From a bacterium (GTDB lineage: Bacteria > Elusimicrobiota > Elusimicrobia > Elusimicrobiales > UBA9959): a DNA stretch of 24,334 nt. The notes under the pieces are model-generated. The model ran no database searches and had not been told where the DNA came from. It saw only the letters and a program-made list of their open reading frames with translations. A program made the translations under genes and the position numbers. Position 1 is the stretch's first letter. Every line of letters begins with the position of its first letter. Positions 13,743 to 20,718 of the stretch are shown here, in pieces. Location of the stretch: the NCBI GenBank assembly GCA_021812825.1, contig JAKAMO010000034.1, forward strand, positions 1-24,334, given 5' to 3'.

Positions 13743-15842
13743 ATGGAAAAGTCCGACGCGGGAGTGTTGCACCTCGAACTGGACGCCATGTTCGGCGAAC
13801 AGCCGGCGGGCGCGAGAGCCTCAAAGGCTGCGCCGCCTCCCGCGGCGGCTTCTCCCTCGCGCGGGAAAGAGCCGCAGAAGCCCCTGCTCAAAACCTACAC
13901 CATCCTGGTAGTAGACGACAATAAGGATTACAGGGACATAGTAAGGCACCTGCTTACCGTCCACCACTTCAACGTGGTAGAGGCCGTGGACGGGAGCGAG
14001 GCGCTCGGCATCATCACGAAGGCCCCGCCGGACCTGGCGCTGGTGGATTTCAACATGCCCAAGATGAACGGCTACGAGCTTATCCAGGAGGTGCGCAGCA
14101 ACTACGAGCTGCGCAATATGCGCATCATCATGTTCACCGGGGCGTCCAACAGGCAGCATCTCAAGACGCTGAACATGGATATCTCCGATTTCCTCGAGAA
14201 GCCGGTCCCTAACGCCAAGCTGCTGGAGAGCGTTAAGAAGGCGCTGGGCATGCTGCAGAAGCCCGCCCCGGAGCGGCCACCGGCGCCGCCGCCGAAACCC
14301 GTCCAGCCAGAAGAGCCGCTGGAGCCCACTCCTTCGTCGATGGTGGACCTGGAGATAGAGCGTTTCGAAATGCAGGAAGAGCAGGCCCGTCATCCGGTCG
14401 CGCGGCCGCAGGAGACGGCCCAGGCGCAGGTGGAGCTGCCGCGCGAACCGATATCACTGCCGGAGCCGGCTCCCGCCGCGGAGCCGGAGATCCCTCCCGC
14501 GACTGTCCCCGCCGCGGAGCCGGAGATCCTTCCCGAGCCGGAGGAAGAGGCCGTGGAGGAGGTCCCGGAGATGGACCAGGTATTCACGGCCGAGGATACC
14601 CACGAGATAGAGGTCATAGACAGCGAAGCGGAGCGGAAGGCCGAGGACCAGCAGATGGCCGGGATAGAGGCCATCGAGAAGGATTCTCCCCTGATACAGA
14701 TGGTCAATAAGATCCTGGTGAAGGCGGTGGAACTCAGGGCCTCCGATATTCACATGGAGCCGCAGGAGAACAAGGTCTCGGTGCGCGTAAGGGTGGACGG
14801 CGTGCTGCGGCAACTGACCACGCTGCCCATAGCCATCCACCCCCGCGTTACCGCCCGCATCAAGATCATGAGCAACCTGGTGATAACGGAGAGGCGCATA
14901 CCCCAGGACGGACAGTTCAGGGTCAATATCAAGGGCAACAGGATAGAGTTCCGCGTCAGCACGCTGCCCTGCATCAAGGGAGAGAAGATAGTCATGCGCG
15001 TTCTGGGACAGAGCAAGCTGAACTCCGATCTGGCCAAGCTCGCGCTGACGCCAAGAGAGCTCGGCTGCGTGGAGGCCGCGCTGAAGAGCCCCCACGGGCT
15101 CATATTGGTCACCGGCCCCACCGGCAGCGGCAAGACCACTACCCTCTATACGATGATAAATTACCTGAACAAGCCGGACGTCAACATCATGACGGCCGAG
15201 GACCCGGTAGAATACGAGGTGCCGAACGTCAATCAGGTGAAGATCATGCCGGCGGTGGGCCTCACCTTCGAGTCCACGCTGAGGGCCTTCCTGCGCCAGG
15301 ACCCGGATATAATGCTCGTCGGCGAGATCCGCGACCTAGAGACGGCCGAGATAGCCATAAAGGCGTCCATCACCGGCCACCTGGTCTTCTCCACGCTGCA
15401 TACCAACAACGCCCCGGCGACGGTGGTGCGCCTGACGCATATGGGCGTGGCGCCGTTCCTGGTAGCGGCCAGCGTGAAGATGGTGATAGCGCAGCGCCTA
15501 GTGCGCACCCTGTGCCCGCGCTGCAAGCGCCCGACCAAGCTTTCCGAGGATGACGCCCGTTTCCTTACCGGGGAGGAGCGCGCGCTGCTAAAGACCGTCT
15601 ACCACGCCCCGGGCTGCGCCAGCTGCCAGCACAGCGGCTATACCGGGCGCAGGGCCCTTTTCGAGGTGATGCCGGTCGAGAGTTCCGCCATGAGGCAGTT
15701 GATAACCACCAGCTTCAACGTGGACCAGCTGAGCGACCTGGCCGCGCAGGAAGGGATGACCACGTTAAGGCAGGCGGCGCTGGCCGCCGTGGCAGGCGGA
15801 GTCACCTCCATGACGGAAGCGCTGAAGATAATGATGGGGTGA
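13743..15842 (+). CDS. Receiver-domain fusion to a PilB/GspE-type secretion ATPase
   Basis: 699 residues. After a short Ala/Pro-rich N-terminus, residues 52-170 are a complete receiver domain: D58-D59, phospho-acceptor D102 (L-V-D-F-N-M-P-K-M-N-G), T132 and K153 (L-E-K-P-V). Residues 171-290 are a Pro/Glu-rich linker. Residues about 305-699 are a GspE/PilB-type ATPase: A-S-D-I-H-M-E-P (333-340), Walker A G-P-T-G-S-G-K-T (458-465), Asp-box region A-E-D-P-V-E-Y (485-491), Walker B L-V-G-E-I-R-D (525-531), His box S-T-L-H-T-N (550-555), and a four-Cys zinc site (C591, C594, C625, C628). The usual N-terminal MshEN domains of PilB are missing and the receiver takes their place. Such ATPases power type IV pilus extension or type II secretion from the cytoplasm. 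No PilC, PilT or pilin gene is in the window. The next gene is a histidine kinase 5 bases downstream. Confidence 0.93.
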   Translation: MEKSDAGVLHLELDAMFGEQPAGARASKAAPPPAAASPSRGKEPQKPLLKTYTILVVDDNKDYRDIVRHLLTVHHFNVVEAVDGSEALGIITKAPPDLALVDFNMPKMNGYELIQEVRSNYELRNMRIIMFTGASNRQHLKTLNMDISDFLEKPVPNAKLLESVKKALGMLQKPAPERPPAPPPKPVQPEEPLEPTPSSMVDLEIERFEMQEEQARHPVARPQETAQAQVELPREPISLPEPAPAAEPEIPPATVPAAEPEILPEPEEEAVEEVPEMDQVFTAEDTHEIEVIDSEAERKAEDQQMAGIEAIEKDSPLIQMVNKILVKAVELRASDIHMEPQENKVSVRVRVDGVLRQLTTLPIAIHPRVTARIKIMSNLVITERRIPQDGQFRVNIKGNRIEFRVSTLPCIKGEKIVMRVLGQSKLNSDLAKLALTPRELGCVEAALKSPHGLILVTGPTGSGKTTTLYTMINYLNKPDVNIMTAEDPVEYEVPNVNQVKIMPAVGLTFESTLRAFLRQDPDIMLVGEIRDLETAEIAIKASITGHLVFSTLHTNNAPATVVRLTHMGVAPFLVAASVKMVIAQRLVRTLCPRCKRPTKLSEDDARFLTGEERALLKTVYHAPGCASCQHSGYTGRRALFEVMPVESSAMRQLITTSFNVDQLSDLAAQEGMTTLRQAALAAVAGGVTSMTEALKIMMG

Positions 15843-15847
15843 TAGTT

Positions 15848-18109
15848 ATGAGCCCTCTGGACCAGGACTACACGGGAGCTGCCGGGGCCGGGAACGACGA
15901 GGCCCGGACCAAGTACGGTATCTCCTACCCGGAGCTCTGCTCCGAGTTCCTGGCGGCGCTTTCCCGCACCGCGAAGAGCGCCGCGCTCTATACCATGACC
16001 CATCCTCTGGTCACGCAGTCCCTCGGACGCGCCTATGCGGCCCTCGGCGAGGTCATCGATTCCACCGGCGGCGGACCGCTCACGGTATCTTATCAGAACG
16101 ACGCCTGGATCTTCAGCGGCAGACCGGTGCAGGCTACCGGTCTGGAGGCCGCCAATCTGGCGCAGCTGTTCAAGGCGCATTACATCAACGGCATCGTTTT
16201 CGATCCCGGGGTGAGGGTGTCAGAGCTCGCCGTGCTCTGCGGGTTCCTCGGGGCCGGTGCGCGCGGCCAGCAGGGACCCTCGCTGGGGGCCTTCCTGAAG
16301 AGCAACGGCGTTACGGACATACGCCAGGAAGAATCACGCTATGTGAGGGATACGGGGCGGATGGCGGCCCCTGAAACCGGGTCCCGGACGGGAGAGACCC
16401 GGAAAGAAGTTAGGCCACGGCCGGAGGCGGTAAGTCCCGCCCCGGAGTTGACGCCCCGGCCGTCGGCCTCCTATCGTCCTGGTCCGCGCTTCGAGCCTGC
16501 GCCAGAGCCGCTTTCCCCTGAAATGTTCCCGCGCAAGGGCGCTCAGCCGCCGGCCGCAGCTTCGAAGGCTGGCGGCGGGCAGGCCGGAGCCGCTAAAGCG
16601 GCGGCGGGTGCGGTCGCTGCAGCCGGAGCCGGTACCGGTGGCAAGGCAGCAGTCCCGGATCCGGCCGCGGGCAGGGGCGGCGCAGCGGGCGGAGGCCAGG
16701 GCACCGGTGCCGGCTCCGGTACAGGCTCAGGTCCCGGCGCAGGAGGAGGCGCCGGTAGCGGGACAGGGAGCGGCTCTGGTGCCGGCTCCGGCGGAGGTAC
16801 AGGCACGGGTACCGGGACAGGCAGCGGCGACGGGAGCGGAGGCTTCGAGGGGGCCGGGGAGGGAAAGGGCGGAGGTCTTGGCGAGCTGCTGACCAGGCTT
16901 ATAGATTCAGCTATCAAGGACCCTAATGACAGGGTCAAGATGTACGAGGATGCCCTCAGGACCATAAAGGAGAGCATGGGGCGGCAGATCGCCAAGGCCA
17001 CGAGCGAGCTGGCCGCCGAGAAGAAGCAGATCCTGGATACGCGCACCCGCACCGAGCAGGTGCTGGCCCATGTGGCCGAAGGCAAGGTCATCGTCGACAA
17101 GGACGGCAAGATACTGATGATGAACACCGCCGCCGAGGAGATGTCCGGCCGGAAGCTGTTCGAGGTGGTGGGCAAGCACATCAGCGAGCACCTGAACCCG
17201 GCGGAACACATACTGACGCTTTCCAAGGACATGGACCTTTCTTCGGGAAAAGCTCCCACCGGCGAGGTGAGCGACGTCGGCGACGAGGGCGTCAGGGGGG
17301 CCATGCGGCGCTCGATGGCGCTGCTGCAGGACGACCAGGGGCGGGTCGTCGGCGCCTATATGACGCTGCCCGAGGTGACCAAATACCGCGACGCGCAGCG
17401 CCTGCAGGACGAATTCCTGTCGCGCGTTACCCACGACCTCCAATCGCCGCTCTCCTCGATAAGCTCCGCCCTCGAGATGCTCAGCGATACCGCCGGCGCC
17501 AAGCTGGACGGCGACGAGAACAACTTCCTGGCCATAAGCATACGCAACAGCCAGCGGCTCAGCGAGATGATAAGGGGGATACTGGATTTCTCCAAGCTGC
17601 AGTCGGGAAAGATGCCGGTGCATCCGGAGCCCTGCATGCTGGGACCCATGCTCAACGAGGGCGTGGACGGCCTGTTGCCCTGGGCGAAGACCAAAGGCAT
17701 AAAGCTCACGCTGAAGACCTCCGCCCAGGATGTCCCGGTGCTGGCCGACCACCCGCGGATAGTGCAGGTGCTCAGCAACCTTATCTCCAACGCGATAAAG
17801 TCCACGCCTTCCGGCGGCAGCATCGTCGTGGCGGCCGCCAGGGCGGCCATGCCGGAGCCCTGCGCTATGATAGGGGTGCGTGACAACGGCCCCGGCATCT
17901 CCAAGAAGGACCTGGACCGGATCTTCGAGAGGTTCGTGCAGCTCGAGGACGGGGGCAAGCGCGAGGGAGTTGGCCTGGGACTGTCGATAGTGAAGGAGTT
18001 CGTGGCCATGCACAAGGGCAGGATCTGGGCCGAAAGCGAACAGGGCAAGGGGACCACCTTCTACTTCACCCTGCCGCTCGCCGACGAAAGGCTCGTCGGG
18101 CGCGCCTGA
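15848..18109 (+). CDS. Histidine kinase with N-terminal unassigned domain, Gly-rich linker and PAS domain
   Basis: 753 residues from ATG 15848, chosen because GGGGTGAT lies 5 bases upstream; a GTG at 15839 overlapping the previous stop would add three residues. Residues about 20-160 form a compact alpha/beta domain (F-L-A-A-L-S-R-T-A-K-S-A-A-L-Y-T-M-T-H-P, then L-T-V-S-Y-Q-N-D-A-W-I-F-S-G) like an N-terminal module seen in other signalling proteins; I cannot name it. A Pro-rich stretch and a Gly/Ser/Thr tract (about 280-332) follow. A coiled-coil-like helix (370-400) leads into PAS (about 405-510), HisKA with His529 (R-V-T-H-D-L-Q-S-P-L), and HATPase with N box N644/N648, D-N-G-P-G-I (679-684) and G-L-G-L-S-I-V (709-715). 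There are no transmembrane segments, so it is probably cytoplasmic. It is encoded with the REC-ATPase and may phosphorylate it or the AraC-type regulator. Confidence 0.9.
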   Translation: MSPLDQDYTGAAGAGNDEARTKYGISYPELCSEFLAALSRTAKSAALYTMTHPLVTQSLGRAYAALGEVIDSTGGGPLTVSYQNDAWIFSGRPVQATGLEAANLAQLFKAHYINGIVFDPGVRVSELAVLCGFLGAGARGQQGPSLGAFLKSNGVTDIRQEESRYVRDTGRMAAPETGSRTGETRKEVRPRPEAVSPAPELTPRPSASYRPGPRFEPAPEPLSPEMFPRKGAQPPAAASKAGGGQAGAAKAAAGAVAAAGAGTGGKAAVPDPAAGRGGAAGGGQGTGAGSGTGSGPGAGGGAGSGTGSGSGAGSGGGTGTGTGTGSGDGSGGFEGAGEGKGGGLGELLTRLIDSAIKDPNDRVKMYEDALRTIKESMGRQIAKATSELAAEKKQILDTRTRTEQVLAHVAEGKVIVDKDGKILMMNTAAEEMSGRKLFEVVGKHISEHLNPAEHILTLSKDMDLSSGKAPTGEVSDVGDEGVRGAMRRSMALLQDDQGRVVGAYMTLPEVTKYRDAQRLQDEFLSRVTHDLQSPLSSISSALEMLSDTAGAKLDGDENNFLAISIRNSQRLSEMIRGILDFSKLQSGKMPVHPEPCMLGPMLNEGVDGLLPWAKTKGIKLTLKTSAQDVPVLADHPRIVQVLSNLISNAIKSTPSGGSIVVAAARAAMPEPCAMIGVRDNGPGISKKDLDRIFERFVQLEDGGKREGVGLGLSIVKEFVAMHKGRIWAESEQGKGTTFYFTLPLADERLVGRA
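16685..16843 (+). repeat. Low-complexity Gly-Ser-Thr-Ala coding tract
   Basis: About 53 codons encode almost only Gly, Ser, Thr and Ala, as degenerate G-S-G-T-G-units. The codons vary (GGC, GGT, GGA, GGG), so it is not a simple DNA microsatellite. It lies between the N-terminal domain and the PAS-kinase part and would be a flexible linker. Repeat copy number could differ between strains. Confidence 0.85.
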
Positions 18110-18118
18110 GCCGCCCCC

Positions 18119-18146
18119 CTGACGGCGCCGGCGTAAATGCTAGAAT
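18119..18146 (+). promoter_or_regulatory. Promoter of the Xer gene, giving a leaderless mRNA
   Basis: CTGACG (18119-18124), a 16-base spacer and TAGAAT (18141-18146), the latter preceded by TGC to make an extended -10. The -10 ends 6 bases before ATG 18153, so the predicted transcription start is at or next to the A of the start codon. No Shine-Dalgarno is present. Confidence 0.62.
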
Positions 18147-18152
18147 CTACTG

Positions 18153-19058
18153 ATGAAACTGCTGGCGGAACAGTTCCTGCTGCACCTGAGGGCGCAGCGC
18201 AATTTCTCCCGCAATACCATCAAGGCCTACCAGACCGACCTGACGGAGTTCCTCGCCTACGCCGCGGGAAAAGCGTCTTCCCCGGCGGGTCTGGACCGCA
18301 TGCTGATGCGAGGCTACATAGCCGCTCTCGGGGGCCGGAAGGTCTCCCGCAGCACGCTGCTGCGCAAGATATCGGCGGTGCGCTCTTTCGTAAGCTACCT
18401 CAGGGAGACCGGGGCCATGGATACCGACCCTTTCGACCTGATAACCATACCGAAGAGGGAGAAGCGCCTGCCGCGTTTCCTCACCGAGGGCGAGATCGGC
18501 AAGCTGCAGGACTACAACAGGCCCGAGGAGGTGAACGCCAGGGAGAAGGACTATTACTTCGCCCAGCGCGATTTCGCCCTTTTCGAGCTGGTCTATTCCG
18601 GCGGCCTGCGGCGCTCCGAGGCCTCCGGGCTGAACGTGGGCGACCTCGACCTTTATTCCGGCTTTGCCAGGGTGATGGGCAAGGGCTCGAGGGAGCGCCT
18701 CGTGCCGGTGGGGGATAAAGCGCTTGCCGCGGTCAGGGAATATCTCGACTCCAGGCCTAAGCCGCTGGGCAACGGCATGCCGCTGTTCCTCAATCACAAA
18801 GGCGGCAGGCTGACAGGCGCCGGCATAGCGCTGATCTTCAGGAAGATGGCCAAGCGCGCCCGCTTCGCCCGCCCGGTCAACCCGCACTCGGTGCGCCACT
18901 CTTTCGCAACGCACCTGTTGGACAACGGCTGCGACCTGAAGTCCGTGCAGGAGATGCTCGGACATAAGAACCTGCAGACCACCGAGATATATACGCACGT
19001 CTCTCTCGAGCGCTTGAAAGAGGTCTACGACAAGGCGCATCCCAGGGCCAAGAAATAA
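18153..19058 (+). CDS. xerC: XerC/XerD-type tyrosine recombinase
   Basis: 301 residues, typical for Xer. These enzymes resolve chromosome dimers at dif. The N-terminal SAM-like core-binding domain is about 1-90 (F-S-R-N-T-I-K-A-Y-Q-T-D-L). The catalytic domain has all expected residues: R153 (S-G-G-L-R-R-S-E), K177 (G-K-G-S-R-E-R), H245 and R248 (P-H-S-V-R-H-S-F-A-T-H-L), H271 (L-G-H-K-N-L) and nucleophile Y280 (T-T-E-I-Y-T-H-V). XerC rather than XerD is inferred from the dprA-topA-codV (xerC) order of other bacteria; sequence alone does not separate them here. The alternative is an integrase of a mobile element, but no att site or phage gene is nearby. Its stop overlaps the ATG of the aldolase gene by one base, so they are co-transcribed. 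Confidence 0.9.
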   Translation: MKLLAEQFLLHLRAQRNFSRNTIKAYQTDLTEFLAYAAGKASSPAGLDRMLMRGYIAALGGRKVSRSTLLRKISAVRSFVSYLRETGAMDTDPFDLITIPKREKRLPRFLTEGEIGKLQDYNRPEEVNAREKDYYFAQRDFALFELVYSGGLRRSEASGLNVGDLDLYSGFARVMGKGSRERLVPVGDKALAAVREYLDSRPKPLGNGMPLFLNHKGGRLTGAGIALIFRKMAKRARFARPVNPHSVRHSFATHLLDNGCDLKSVQEMLGHKNLQTTEIYTHVSLERLKEVYDKAHPRAKK

Positions 19059-19972
19059 TGCCTTTCGATCCGGAACTGGACAAAGCTCCCGAACTGCTGG
19101 CCCGCGCCGCCCGCGCGGCCGGCTCGCGTCCCGACCTTACTCAGGGCGGAGGCGGCAACGTCTCCATCAAGATAGGAGCCGAGAGGATGCTGATAAAAGC
19201 GTCCGGCTCCCAGCTGAAGGACCTGACCCCGCGCTCGGGCTGGGCGCTGGTGAACTACGGGAACATCAGACGACGGATCTCTTCCGGTCCCGGGGGCGAG
19301 AACGAGTTCTCCGACTATATCTGCGCGCAGGCGCTCCCCGTGAAGGGGCTGCCGTCCGCCCGGCCCTCCATAGAGACCGGGTTCCACTCTCTGCTCAGCA
19401 CAGTAGTGATACATACCCATTCCGTCTACGCCAACATCCTGAACATGTGCGAGGAGGGGCACCGACTCGGCCGCGAGCTCTTCCCTTCCGCCGAGTTCGT
19501 CCCGTACCGCTCCCCTGGACCCCAGCTCTGCTCGGCTATAAACGACCGGGCAAGGTCTTCGGGGCCCCAGGTGTTCTTCCTGGCGAACCACGGCCTCGCC
19601 GTAGCCCACTCCGGCATCGACGGGGCGCTGGAGCTCAACGAAAAAGTCAACGAGACCATCCGCCGCGGCCTGTCGCTGCCTGCATATCCGGTCCCCGCCC
19701 CGGCCTCGGGTCTCTCGCGGTACAACGCCGGCAGGCTGGCCCGATACGGCGCCAGTTTCATGCTGGACCACGTGCTTTCCCCGGACCAGGCGCTTTACTG
19801 CGGTCCCGCGGAGCTGGAAGGAAGATGCGGTCCCGCGGAGAACGAGGTGCTCACGGCGCTCTTCTATATCCTCGACTGCATGACCGCGCTCAGGCTTACG
19901 CCGCGTTTCCTGACCAAGGCGGACGTGGCCTATTTCGATACTATGAAGGGCGGCCGGTACAGCCGGAAATAG
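19058..19972 (+). CDS. Class II aldolase/adducin family protein
   Basis: 304 residues. The family uses Zn2+ to cleave or epimerise sugar phosphates (fuculose-, rhamnulose- or ribulose-phosphate types). The fold signature is present: G-G-G-G-N-V-S-I-K (30-38), I-K-A-S-G-S-Q-L (46-53), catalytic Glu106 (P-S-I-E-T-G-F-H), zinc ligands H119 and H121 (I-H-T-H-S-V) and H178 (A-N-H-G-L-A-V). At 304 residues it is longer than the 210-230 of simple L-fuculose-phosphate aldolases. The extra 90 residues are at the C-terminus (after about 215), like the aldolase part of larger rhamnose enzymes. The substrate is unknown: no sugar kinase, isomerase or transporter lies nearby. ATG 19058 shares its A with the xer TAA. 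It has no obvious functional link to recombination. Confidence 0.85.
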   Translation: MPFDPELDKAPELLARAARAAGSRPDLTQGGGGNVSIKIGAERMLIKASGSQLKDLTPRSGWALVNYGNIRRRISSGPGGENEFSDYICAQALPVKGLPSARPSIETGFHSLLSTVVIHTHSVYANILNMCEEGHRLGRELFPSAEFVPYRSPGPQLCSAINDRARSSGPQVFFLANHGLAVAHSGIDGALELNEKVNETIRRGLSLPAYPVPAPASGLSRYNAGRLARYGASFMLDHVLSPDQALYCGPAELEGRCGPAENEVLTALFYILDCMTALRLTPRFLTKADVAYFDTMKGGRYSRK

Positions 19973-20010
19973 CCTGTCCGCGCGGCGGAAACGGATCCGT
20001 AACACGCCTC

Positions 20011-20019
20011 TGTTAAGAT
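20011..20019 (+). promoter_or_regulatory. Extended -10 promoter of the SH3b gene
   Basis: TGT followed by TAAGAT (20014-20019), transcription start predicted near 20026. The gene also has a strong ribosome site (AAGGAGG, 20037-20043) before ATG 20050. The region follows the aldolase stop by about 40 bases. Confidence 0.55.
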
Positions 20020-20049
20020 ATCATCGAATCCAGGATAAGGAGGGCGAAA

Positions 20050-20718
20050 ATGTATAGGAACGTTTTTTTTGCCGCAGCGCTGCTGGTTCTTACGCCTTCC
20101 ATTGCCGCCGCTGAAATTGTCAGCGTCTCGGCAAAGAAGTCCAACGTAAGGAGCGAGCCCGGAGGAACGGTGCTCTGGGAAGCCTACAAGTACACCCCGC
20201 TCAAGGTCACGGCGCGCAAGGGCTCCTGGGTAGAGATAGAGGATTTCGAGGGGGACGCCGGCTGGGTCCACAAGTCCGTGCTCGGCAAAACGCCGTCGGT
20301 CATCGTAAAGACCGTCAAGGCCAACCTGCGCGACGGTTCCGGCGCAGGCTCCAAGGTGCTCTGGGTGCTCGAGAAGGGCTATCCGCTCAAGGTGATCAAG
20401 AAAGAGGGAAGCTGGTACAACGTCACCGACGGCGGGGATGCCGCCGGCTGGCTGCACGCCAGTACTGTGTGGGGCTACTCGGAAGAGGACCAGGGTGATG
20501 AGGAGTCGCCGGACGAGGAGAGCTCACGGGCGGCGCCGGCGGGCAAGAAGACCGGAGGGACCCAGACGATAGAGTCCGAAGATACGGCGGAGGAAGAACC
20601 GCCGGCCGGGGAAGAAGGGGCCGCGGGAGCGCAGGGTCAGAGTGCGCAGGGTCAGGGTGCGCCGCCGGAGGGCGCTCCCGAAGAGAGCGCCCCTGCCGAG
20701 AGCGACGGAGAGAATTAA
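20050..20718 (+). CDS. Secreted protein with two bacterial SH3 domains and an acidic tail
   Basis: 222 residues. Residues 1-21 are a signal peptide ending I-A-A-A. Two SH3b repeats follow: about 22-80 (S-N-V-R-S-E-P-G-G, then G-S-W-V-E-I-E, then A-G-W-V-H) and 84-143 (A-N-L-R-D-G-S-G-A-G, then G-S-W-Y-N-V, then A-G-W-L-H). They share the N-x-R, G-S-W and G-W-[VL]-H positions of the family. SH3b domains usually bind peptidoglycan peptides or other periplasmic proteins. Residues 145-222 are a disordered Glu/Pro/Ala/Gly tail with a short G-A-Q-G-Q-S-A-Q-G-Q-type repeat. No enzymatic domain is present. The stop codon overlaps that of the convergent beta-barrel gene. Confidence 0.88.
   Translation: MYRNVFFAAALLVLTPSIAAAEIVSVSAKKSNVRSEPGGTVLWEAYKYTPLKVTARKGSWVEIEDFEGDAGWVHKSVLGKTPSVIVKTVKANLRDGSGAGSKVLWVLEKGYPLKVIKKEGSWYNVTDGGDAAGWLHASTVWGYSEEDQGDEESPDEESSRAAPAGKKTGGTQTIESEDTAEEEPPAGEEGAAGAQGQSAQGQGAPPEGAPEESAPAESDGEN

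Noticed and set aside
13687..13911. Small plus-strand frame starting just after the -10 box at 13681-13686
   Set aside because: It lies in another frame over the start of the REC-ATPase gene; the Arg/Pro-rich translation has no features. A leaderless start here was considered but the product looks spurious.
16543..17304. Minus-strand frame encoding a Pro/Ala-rich protein
   Set aside because: It is the reverse complement of the Gly-rich linker of the histidine kinase; the Pro richness is the mirror of Gly codons, and no signal or domain supports it.
18147..19040. Minus-strand frame of 297 codons over the Xer gene
   Set aside because: It is fully antisense to a recombinase with all six catalytic residues; the translation has no recognisable features.
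18153..19058. The tyrosine recombinase as a phage or island integrase
   Set aside because: Length, N-terminal domain and position after dprA-topA fit housekeeping Xer; there are no att-like repeats, tRNA gene or phage genes nearby, and the AT-rich block is 12 kb away.
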